Below are positions 35,035-41,678 of a stretch of 64,000 nucleotides of DNA, piece by piece (the stretch's first letter is position 1; every line of letters begins with the position of its first letter). Under the pieces are notes generated by a model. It saw only the letters and a list, made by a program, of their open reading frames with translations. It did not search any database and was not told the DNA's origin. This stretch comes from Kitasatospora xanthocidica. Its GTDB lineage: Bacteria; Actinomycetota; Actinomycetes; Streptomycetales; Streptomycetaceae. The translations under genes and the position numbers were made by a program. The stretch is taken from contig NZ_BNBY01000012.1 in assembly GCF_014656195.1 (NCBI RefSeq), positions 124,001-188,000 on the forward strand. Reading direction: 5' to 3'.

Positions 35035-36111
35035 CTACGGAACCGGAGCTGAGGCCGGATCCGGAGCCGGAGCCGAAGCCTGAGCCGGCCCCGGTGCCGG
35101 CCCCGGTGCCGGCTCCGCGGCCGTGACGGGAGCCGTGGCGGGGACCGCGACAGGAGCCGTGACCGCAGCCGCCTCGGGTGCGTCCGCCGGCTTGCTCGCC
35201 TGCGCCGCGAAGGCCCCGGTCAGCACCAGCAGGCCGCCCGCGATCTGCGGGAGCCCGAGGTGTTCGCCGAGCAGCACCCAGGCCAGCACGGTGGCGACGA
35301 CCGCCTCCAGGTTGGCCACCACCCCGGCGACCGGCGGGGAGAGGTAGCCGACCGAGATCACGCCGGTCAGGTAGGCGAGCACGGTCGCGATCAGGACCAT
35401 CCACAGGGCCGGGACGTACGCGGGCAGGCTGTGCCCGTTCATCACCACGTCGCCGCCGAGCAGGCTCCAGTCGGCCTGCCAGGGGCGGGTGAAGGCGGTG
35501 AGCAGGACGGCGCCGATGAGCAGTCCGTAGGCGCTGACGGCCAGCGGGTCGACCGGGCGCTCGCCCCGGCGGCCGGCGTCGGCGAGCAGGAAGTAGCCGA
35601 CCTGGCAGAAGGCCGCGCCGAGGGCGAAGAGCACGCCCAGCGCGTCGAAGCTCAGGCCGTTCCAGACCTCGACCACGCAGGCCAGCCCGGTCACCGCGAC
35701 GCCGGCGCCGATGGCCGCGCCCCGGCTGATCGGCTTGCGCTGCACGAACTTGACGTAGCCGATCAGCAGCGGCGGCCCGAGGTACTCGATCAGCAGGGCG
35801 ACGCCGACCGGGATGCGGGAGATCGCCGCGAAGTAGCAGGCCTGGACCCCGGCCACGGCGAGCAGGCCGAAGCCGAGCAGCAGGCCGGGACGGCGCAGGA
35901 CGGCGTCCCGGTGCCGGTAGGCGATCGGGAGGAGGGCGACGGCGGCGCCGGCGGCCCGCAGCCACACCACGTGCAGCGGGGAGAGCCCGGCCTCGATCAG
36001 CGGCTTGGCCGCGGTGCCGGAGCCGCCGAAGGCGAGGGCGGAGACCAGGGCGAGGCTGAGGCCGAGGGTTCTGCCCGAAGGGAGGGTGGGCGAGGCCGTT
36101 GATCTGTGCAC
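35035..36111 (-). CDS. EamA family transporter (DMT superfamily)
   Basis: A 358-residue exporter with ten membrane helices in two EamA repeats (about residues 15-150 and 160-300), similar to RhtA-type amino-acid and metabolite exporters. The second half includes GEHLGLPQIAGGLLVLTGAF. The C-terminal ~50 residues form a Pro/Ala/Thr/Val repeat tail (PAPGPAPGPAQ...) outside the transporter fold. GTG 36111 has no ribosome site and lies just after a palindrome, so a leaderless or very short-leader transcript is possible. Confidence 0.9.
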   Translation of the reverse strand: MHRSTASPTLPSGRTLGLSLALVSALAFGGSGTAAKPLIEAGLSPLHVVWLRAAGAAVALLPIAYRHRDAVLRRPGLLLGFGLLAVAGVQACYFAAISRIPVGVALLIEYLGPPLLIGYVKFVQRKPISRGAAIGAGVAVTGLACVVEVWNGLSFDALGVLFALGAAFCQVGYFLLADAGRRGERPVDPLAVSAYGLLIGAVLLTAFTRPWQADWSLLGGDVVMNGHSLPAYVPALWMVLIATVLAYLTGVISVGYLSPPVAGVVANLEAVVATVLAWVLLGEHLGLPQIAGGLLVLTGAFAAQASKPADAPEAAAVTAPVAVPATAPVTAAEPAPGPAPGPAQASAPAPDPASAPVP

Positions 36112-36130
36112 CGACGCATTGTGACAGTCA

Positions 36131-36146
36131 TACCGATGCTTCGGTA
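36131..36146 (-). promoter_or_regulatory. palindrome at the transporter promoter
   Basis: TACCGA and TCGGTA form a perfect inverted repeat with a 4-base spacer (36131-36146), about 20 bases upstream of the EamA start and in an AT-richer patch. A second dyad, GCACAG-AA-CTGTGC, lies at 36172-36185. Either could be an operator; the regulator is not evident nearby. Confidence 0.45.
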
Positions 36147-36214
36147 AGGCGCCATTTCGTCATTTGGTCCTGCACAGAACTGTGCGCAGCGGCACAATCA
36201 CCCGGGTCACCCCA

Positions 36215-38632
36215 TCACCCGCCCGCCGACCCCGCCCCCGTGAGCGAGTCCGCCCCGACCGGGGGCTGGACGGTCGGCTGGGTGGTCGGTGTCGGGGTCG
36301 GCTGGGTGGTGGGTGTCGGCTTGGGGGTGGGCCGCACGGTCGGCCGGGAGGTGGGCGTGCTGGTCGGCTGGTCGGTCGCGGGGGCCGTCGGTGTGGTGGT
36401 GGGTCCGCCGCCGGTGCCGCCCGTCGGGGTGCTCTGACCGGAGCCGCCCGGCGGGGTGGCGCCGGTGCTCGGGCCGCCGGTGGGGGCGCCCGTCGACGGG
36501 GTGCCGCTCGGCGTGCTCGGGGCGGTCGGCAGGTCGGTGGCGCCGGAGCGGTCGTCGTCGGCCGGGGTCGGGAAGTCGGTCACCGGCTGGCCCTTGAGCG
36601 CGGCCTTCATGTAGCCGGTCCAGATCTGCGCCGGGTACTGGCCGCCCGCCGCGCCGTCGATCCCGCCGACGCCGCTCAGGCTGACCTGGGCGCCGGTGCC
36701 CGGGTCCTGGCCGAACAGGGCGACGGAGGTGACCAGCTCGGGGGTGTAGCCGACGAACCAGACCGACTTCTGGTCGTCGGTGGTGCCGGTCTTGCCCGCC
36801 GCCGGGCGGCCGAGCGCCTTCGCCCGCCAGCCGGTGCCGCCGGGGTCGCTCACCACGCCCTGGAGCATCGAGGTGACCTCGTTGGCGGTGTCCGCGCTGA
36901 TCGCCTGGGTGGTCTTGTGCGCGGGCAGCGGCACGCTCTCGCCCTCGCGGTCCACGGACTGCACCAGCCACGGGGTGATCTGCTTGCCGCCGTTGTCCAG
37001 CGTGGCGTACACGCCGGCCATGTCGAGCACGCTCGGGGTGGCGGTGCCCAGCGGGATGGACGGCAGCGGGTCGAGCCCCGGGGTGTTGCCGGGCAGGCCC
37101 AGCGCGATGCCGGTGTCCTTGACCTTCTGCAGCCCGGTGTCCTGCGCGAGCTGGGCGAACGCCGAGTTGACCGACCAGTCGGTGGCCTGCTGCAGGGTGA
37201 TCTGGCCGTAGCTCTTGTCGCCCTCGTTCGGCGGCGCGTACGCGGTGCCCTTGCCGCCGCGGACCTTCCGGCCGCTGGTGCCGTCGTAGACCGTGCGCGG
37301 GGTGACGGTGCGGCCGTCCTGGGTCTTGGCGTCGTTCTCCAGGGCGGCGGCCAGGGCGATCGCCTTGAAGGTCGACCCGGCCTGGTAGTCGCGCCGGGTG
37401 GCGTTGTCCACGTAGTGCTTCACGTAGTCGACGCCGCCGTACAGGGCGACGATCGCGCCGCTCTTCGGGTCCACGGAGACGGCGCCGGCCTGGGCGGCCG
37501 CGTCCTTCTTCCGCTTGTCCGGGTTCAGGGTGTCGTGCAGCTGGGTCTGGACGGAGTCCTGGAGGGCCTGCTGGCGGCCCGGGTCGATGCTCAGCTTGAC
37601 CGTGTAGCCGCCCTTGGCCAGCTCGGTCTCGCTGATGACCCCGGTCGAGGTCAGGTACTGGGTGGCCGCGTTCACCAGGTAGCCGGCCTGGCCGGACAGG
37701 CCCGGGTTGGGCTGCGGGTCGCGGACGTCGGGGAAGGTGGTGGCGGCCCGCTCCTCGGCGGGGAGCCAGCCCTCCTTGACCATGCCGTCGAGCACGTAGT
37801 TCCAGCGGTTGACGGCGTTCTGCTTGCCGGCCGCGGTCGCGGTGGCGACGTCGTAGGCGCTCGGCGCGTTCAGCAGGGTGGCCAGGTAGGCGCCCTGGGC
37901 GGCGTTGAGCGCCGAGGCGTCGATGCCGAAGTACGCCTGGGCGGCGGCCTGGATGCCGTAGGCGCCGCGGCCGTAGTAGGAGGTGTTCAGGTAGCCGGAG
38001 AGGATCTCGTCCTTGCTCTCGGTGGCGTCCACCTTGATCGCGATGAAGAGTTCCTTCACCTTGCGGGTGACCGACTGCTTCTGGTTCAGGTACGTGTTCT
38101 TCACGTACTGCTGGGTAATGGTGGAGCCGCCCTGGGTGCCTTCGCCCTTGGCGGTGTTGACCGCGGCCCGGAGCAGGCCCTGGACGTTGACCGCGCCCTC
38201 GTTGTAGAAGTTGCGGTCCTCGGCGGCCAGCGCCGCGTGCTGGGCGGCGGGGGAGACCTTGTCCAGGGTGACGTTCTGCCGGTTGGTCTGGCCGGTGCGG
38301 GTGATCACCGAACCGTCCGAGTAGAGCCAGGTGTTGCTCTGCGCGGTCGCGGCGGCGTGCGCGTCCGGGACCTTCACCAGGGCGATCCCCAGCGCGAACA
38401 GGCCGACGCCGAGCAGCAGCGCCGAGGCGAAGCCGAGCAGGGTCATCCGCCAGGTGGGTATCAGCCGGCGCCAGCCGGTCCGCTTCGGACGGCGCGCCTT
38501 CTTGCCGCCGGGCCCGCCGGAACCGCTGGACGAACCGGCCGCACCGGACCCGCCGGCGGGGCGCTTGAACCGCTTGACCGGGCGGAGACTGATCGACGGC
38601 GTGCGAGGGCCGCTCTGGGCATTCCTGGGCAA
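36215..38632 (-). CDS. bifunctional penicillin-binding protein (class A)
   Basis: An 805-residue peptidoglycan synthase. A basic cytoplasmic leader and one helix (~65-86) precede a GT51 glycosyltransferase domain (Glu138 in AAEDRNFYNEG; GGSTITQQYVKN). The transpeptidase domain has S420-T-F-K423, S487-V-N and K614-T-G-T617, all intact. The C-terminal ~140 residues are a Thr/Pro/Gly linker-like tail with TPT repeats, typical of actinobacterial PBPs facing the wall. The TTG at 38632 is chosen for its AGGAAAGG ribosome site; an in-frame ATG at 38686 has none. Confidence 0.93.
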   Translation of the reverse strand: MPRNAQSGPRTPSISLRPVKRFKRPAGGSGAAGSSSGSGGPGGKKARRPKRTGWRRLIPTWRMTLLGFASALLLGVGLFALGIALVKVPDAHAAATAQSNTWLYSDGSVITRTGQTNRQNVTLDKVSPAAQHAALAAEDRNFYNEGAVNVQGLLRAAVNTAKGEGTQGGSTITQQYVKNTYLNQKQSVTRKVKELFIAIKVDATESKDEILSGYLNTSYYGRGAYGIQAAAQAYFGIDASALNAAQGAYLATLLNAPSAYDVATATAAGKQNAVNRWNYVLDGMVKEGWLPAEERAATTFPDVRDPQPNPGLSGQAGYLVNAATQYLTSTGVISETELAKGGYTVKLSIDPGRQQALQDSVQTQLHDTLNPDKRKKDAAAQAGAVSVDPKSGAIVALYGGVDYVKHYVDNATRRDYQAGSTFKAIALAAALENDAKTQDGRTVTPRTVYDGTSGRKVRGGKGTAYAPPNEGDKSYGQITLQQATDWSVNSAFAQLAQDTGLQKVKDTGIALGLPGNTPGLDPLPSIPLGTATPSVLDMAGVYATLDNGGKQITPWLVQSVDREGESVPLPAHKTTQAISADTANEVTSMLQGVVSDPGGTGWRAKALGRPAAGKTGTTDDQKSVWFVGYTPELVTSVALFGQDPGTGAQVSLSGVGGIDGAAGGQYPAQIWTGYMKAALKGQPVTDFPTPADDDRSGATDLPTAPSTPSGTPSTGAPTGGPSTGATPPGGSGQSTPTGGTGGGPTTTPTAPATDQPTSTPTSRPTVRPTPKPTPTTQPTPTPTTQPTVQPPVGADSLTGAGSAGG

Positions 38633-38810
38633 AGCGCGGCCTTTCCTGCAAGCGGGACGAAGCAGCCTGCACGGGCGGGGGGACATCGGTGGTTCGGGAC
38701 CTTTGCCCCGGTTTCCGGTTGTACTGCCCTGGACGAGCGGGACGGGCCGGATGGCTCCGCCGGATCGCCAATCGAGACCGACATCACACACAAATCGGAC
38801 TTCGAGGGCC

Positions 38811-38851
38811 AAAAAATCGGGGAGCCCCTCGCTGCTGCGAGAGGCTCCCCG
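38811..38851 (-). terminator. intrinsic terminator of the first tRNA-Lys
   Basis: On the minus strand, a long hairpin (GGGGAGCC paired with GGCTCCCC, 38819-38850, extended by CTCGC/GCGAG) is followed by a run of six T (complement of 38811-38816). This is a rare classical rho-independent terminator for such a GC-rich genome, and it lies 8 bases beyond the tRNA. Confidence 0.9.
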
Positions 38852-38858
38852 ATGTCTG

Positions 38859-38932
38859 TGCGCCGCCAGGGACTCGAACCCCGGACCCGCTGATTAAGAG
38901 TCAGCTGCTCTAACCAACTGAGCTAGCGGCGC
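38859..38932 (-). tRNA. tRNA-Lys (anticodon CUU)
   Basis: A 74-nt cloverleaf on the minus strand: acceptor GCGCCGC/GCGGCGC with discriminator A, D stem GCTC/GAGC, anticodon stem GCTGA/TCAGC with loop CTCTTAA giving anticodon CUU, variable GGGTC, and T stem CGGGG/CCCTG with TTCGAGT. CCA is not encoded. A TATTGT -10-like sequence (38953-38948) lies 16 bases upstream. An identical copy lies at 41545-41618. Confidence 0.97.
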
Positions 38933-39055
38933 CTGCTGACCTGGAAAACAATACACGGTCCCGAGGGGTGCCTCGAACCGGCCCCGGTCACCCCCGCCCG
39001 ATCCGTCCCTTTCCTTCCGGTTGGGCCGGAGTTCGCCGCTGGTTAGGGTGGAACC

Positions 39056-39862
39056 GTGCCCAGCCCCCAGCCAGGACGCCGCACCGGGCGGACGACGGTC
39101 GCCGCGCTGCTGCTGCTCAGCGCCGTGGCGTACACCGCCTGGGTGCTGGAGGTCGTGCTGAGCACCGGGCTCGACCCGGTGCAGGCGTACATCAGCGAAC
39201 TCGCCGCCGAGGACCAACCACTGGGCGGCCTCTTCCGGGCCACCGACCTGGTCGCCGGGCTCTGCCTGCTCGCCGCCGCCGGCGCGGCCCTCGGCACCGG
39301 CCTCGCCGCCGGGTGGGCCGACCGCCTCCGGCACCGCCGCTGGGCACTCGTCGGCTGGTCCGCCCTCGCCCTGTTCGGCGCCGCGACCGCCGCCGACTCC
39401 CGGCTCCCGCTCAGCTGCACCCCCACCAGCGACGAGATGTGCGCCGCCCGGGAGACCGCCGGGCTCGTCCCCGCGACCCACACCGCGCACGCCGTCACCA
39501 GCAGCCTCGCGATGGCCGGCGCCCTCACCGCACTGGTCGCCCTCACCGTCGCCGCCCGCCGCTACGGCCGGTGGCCGCCGGTGCGCCGGTTCGGGCCCTG
39601 GCTGCTGGGCGCCGAACTGCTTGCCACCGGATGGAGCCTCGCCGCGATCGCCGCCTTCCAGGCCGGGCACGGCCACTGGGCGCTCGGGGCCGGGCAGCGG
39701 CTGCAGGTGCTGCTGGTCGCACTCTGGCTGGCCGTCCTGGCCCTGGGCGTCGCCCGCTCCGACCGGGAGGACCGACGGGACCGGGAGAACCAGCAGGACC
39801 AGGACGGCGGACCGGAGCCGCGCCGCCCGGCCGAGCCGTCCCCGGAACGGAGGCCGGCATGA
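39056..39862 (+). CDS. DUF998 family membrane protein
   Basis: A 268-residue protein with about six membrane helices. The pattern ISELAAEDQPLGGLFRATDLVAGLCLL and a loop with two Cys (SCTPTSDEMCAARE) match the DUF998 family of unknown function, common in actinobacteria. The C-terminus is a charged Asp/Arg/Gln/Pro tail. GTG 39056 is the start, with only a weak ribosome site. The stop overlaps the ATG of the following hydrolase by 4 bases (ATGA), so the two products are translationally coupled and probably work together. Confidence 0.8.
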   Translation: MPSPQPGRRTGRTTVAALLLLSAVAYTAWVLEVVLSTGLDPVQAYISELAAEDQPLGGLFRATDLVAGLCLLAAAGAALGTGLAAGWADRLRHRRWALVGWSALALFGAATAADSRLPLSCTPTSDEMCAARETAGLVPATHTAHAVTSSLAMAGALTALVALTVAARRYGRWPPVRRFGPWLLGAELLATGWSLAAIAAFQAGHGHWALGAGQRLQVLLVALWLAVLALGVARSDREDRRDRENQQDQDGGPEPRRPAEPSPERRPA

Positions 39863-40776
39863 CCACCCCCGGCGACCCCGGCACCCCTGGCACCCCCGCC
39901 ACCTCCCGCGACCCCCGCACCCACGCGCGCTTCCTGCGCGTCGACGGCGTCCCGCTGCACGTCCGCACCGAGGGCAGCGGCCCGGTCTGCCTGCTCAGCG
40001 GTGGTCTCGGCAGCAGCTGGTTCGACTGGGACCTCGTCGTCCCGTTCCTCACGCCCTACCGCACCGTGGTCCGCTTCGACCGGCCCGGTTACGGGCTGAG
40101 CGCCGCCGAGCCGGCCACCGGGCGGCCCGCCCCGACGGCGGTGGGCGAGGCCGGGCGGATCCTGGCGGTGCTGGACGGCCTGGGGCTGCGCGGGCCCTGC
40201 ACGGTGGTCGGCCACTCGCTGGCCGGCTTCCACGTGGAGGCCTTCGCCCGGCTGCACCCGGAGCGGACCGCCGGGCTGGTCCTGGTCGACGGCAGTGTCG
40301 AACCGGCGGCCCGGCCGTACCCGGCACCCGGGGCGCGGGACCTGGCGGCCCGGGCGGTGGCCGGTGTCGCCTCCGCCCTCGCCGTGCCCTACCTGCTCGG
40401 CCCGACCGCGCGCCGGACGACTGCCCGGCTGTCCACCGTCCGCCGCGAGGACCTCGCCCCGGCGCCGCTGGTCCGGCACTGCTACCGCACCGGTCGGGCG
40501 CTGCGCGCGCTGCTGCGGGAGAACGCGCGCTACCTCGACGTGGCGGCCGAACTGGCGGAGCTGCGGCGCACCCGGCCGCTGCCCGAGGACCTGCCGGTCA
40601 CCGTGCTGGCCGCCGACGACGGCTGCCGGACCCGCCGGACCGAGACCTGGCTGGCCGAGCAGCGGGAGCTCGCGGCACTGCTCCGCGCGGACTTCCGTAC
40701 GACGGCTCCGGCCGGGCACCTGGTGATGTTCGACCGTCCGGACGCGGTGGCCTCGGCGGTGCTCGACACCCGCTGA
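39859..40776 (+). CDS. alpha/beta hydrolase
   Basis: A 305-residue alpha/beta-fold enzyme. LLSGGLGSSWFDWDLV gives the oxyanion region, GHSLAG the nucleophile elbow (Ser120), the acid likely lies in VLAADDG, and AGHLVMF holds the catalytic His. A basic cap region (RTTARLSTVRRED) is inserted. The gene overlaps DUF998. Its final codons and stop lie inside a duplicated hairpin. The substrate is not evident; an esterase or lipase-like role on a membrane-derived compound would fit the neighbour. Confidence 0.9.
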   Translation: MTTPGDPGTPGTPATSRDPRTHARFLRVDGVPLHVRTEGSGPVCLLSGGLGSSWFDWDLVVPFLTPYRTVVRFDRPGYGLSAAEPATGRPAPTAVGEAGRILAVLDGLGLRGPCTVVGHSLAGFHVEAFARLHPERTAGLVLVDGSVEPAARPYPAPGARDLAARAVAGVASALAVPYLLGPTARRTTARLSTVRREDLAPAPLVRHCYRTGRALRALLRENARYLDVAAELAELRRTRPLPEDLPVTVLAADDGCRTRRTETWLAEQRELAALLRADFRTTAPAGHLVMFDRPDAVASAVLDTR

Positions 40777-40803
40777 GCACCGTGCTCGACACCCGCTGAG
40801 CAC
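40759..40803. terminator. tandemly duplicated 23-base hairpin between convergent genes
   Basis: The 23-base unit GTGCTC-N10-GAGCAC(C) occurs twice in direct tandem (40759-40781 and 40782-40803). Each copy is itself a 6-bp hairpin, and the first contains the hydrolase stop codon. Five bases later the convergent GPP34 gene ends, so it is likely a bidirectional terminator. Confidence 0.65.
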
Positions 40804-40807
40804 ACCC

Positions 40808-41452
40808 TCAGTCGCTGCTGGACCTGATCCGCTGGACGGCCCGCGGGACGGGCAGCTCCCCGGCCAGCTTCCGCGCGGCGCGCCGGACCGGGGCGCCGGG
40901 CCGGCCGGGGTAGAGGCGGTGGTCCAGGGAGGCGACGTGGATCAGGGCGGCCAGTTGCCGGTCCCGTTCGGCCGTCGGCCGGCCGGCTCCGCCGTCGGGG
41001 GCCAGCAGGGTGGCGGCGACCCGTGCGGCCGTCTCTTCCCTGAGGTCGGGCCGCAGCAGCCGGTGGGTGCGCCAGGGCAGACCGAGGAAGCGTTTCTCCT
41101 CCACGGCGTAGTACCCCGCCGCGGTCAGCCGGTCGAGGTGGAACCGGTGCCCGGGCGGGTCGGGGACCTGGGCGAGCGCCTGGTCGAGCCCGGGGCGGAA
41201 GCGGCTCTTGCCCCTCGCCTCCAGCCGGGCCAGCACCCCGGCCGCGACCTCGTCCCGCGCGCCGAAGGGCTGGTAGCCGGTGATGCGGTGCTTCTCGACG
41301 GTGACCGCGCCGCCCAGCACGAGTTCGGCGAGGACGGCACCGGCGACCACGTGGTGGAACTGGCTGGCCGGCACCCGGAAGCGCCCGTGGGCGGGATGGG
41401 CGCAGAGCAGCAGCAGTTCCTCGGGGAGGGGAAGGACGTCGGAGAGGCTCAC
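40808..41452 (-). CDS. GPP34 (Golgi phosphoprotein 3-like) family protein
   Basis: A 214-residue GPP34-fold protein. In eukaryotes the family (GOLPH3) binds phosphatidylinositol 4-phosphate and tethers glycosyltransferases; bacterial members are frequent in actinobacteria, with unproven roles at the membrane. The opening LSDVLPLPEELLLLC and the middle VLAELVLGGAVTVEKHRI are the family pattern. The start is set at GTG 41452, where the domain begins; a longer frame to 41515 is possible. It lies between two tRNA-Lys genes. Confidence 0.85.
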   Translation of the reverse strand: MSLSDVLPLPEELLLLCAHPAHGRFRVPASQFHHVVAGAVLAELVLGGAVTVEKHRITGYQPFGARDEVAAGVLARLEARGKSRFRPGLDQALAQVPDPPGHRFHLDRLTAAGYYAVEEKRFLGLPWRTHRLLRPDLREETAARVAATLLAPDGGAGRPTAERDRQLAALIHVASLDHRLYPGRPGAPVRRAARKLAGELPVPRAVQRIRSSSD

Positions 41453-41470
41453 GGAGCCCAGGTCTACCCG

Positions 41471-41533
41471 TCCCGGAACGTCTGGGAACGTCCGGGAACG
41501 ACTCAGGCCGCCCACCGGAGTGGACGGCCTGAG
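41471..41533 (-). terminator. hairpin after the second tRNA-Lys, with adjacent 10-base repeats
   Basis: CTCAGGCCG (41502-41510) pairs with CGGCCTGAG (41525-41533), downstream of the second tRNA. It lacks the T-run of the first copy's terminator. Beyond it, TC(C/T)(C/G)GGAACG is repeated three times at 41471-41500, in the leader of the GPP34 gene. Confidence 0.55.
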
Positions 41534-41544
41534 ACCTTGCCATG

Positions 41545-41618
41545 TGCGCCGCCAGGGACTCGAACCCCGGACCCGCTGATTAAGAGTCAGCTGCTCTAAC
41601 CAACTGAGCTAGCGGCGC
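41545..41618 (-). tRNA. tRNA-Lys (anticodon CUU), second copy
   Basis: Identical over all 74 bases to the tRNA at 38859-38932, including about ten bases of 5' flank (CGTCAGCAGGC versus GGTCAGCAGGC). A TAATGT -10-like sequence lies at the same upstream distance as TATTGT in the first copy. The downstream flanks differ. Confidence 0.97.
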
Positions 41619-41678
41619 CTGCTGACGTCGAAGACATTACACGGCGCGGGCCCGATCCACCGAATCGTGCGCGGGCGG

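Noticed and set aside
38859..41618. Integrative element bounded by tRNA-Lys repeats
   Set aside because: No integrase, excisionase or plasmid-type gene lies between the tRNAs, both tRNAs are full length, and the genes inside have the same base composition as their surroundings.
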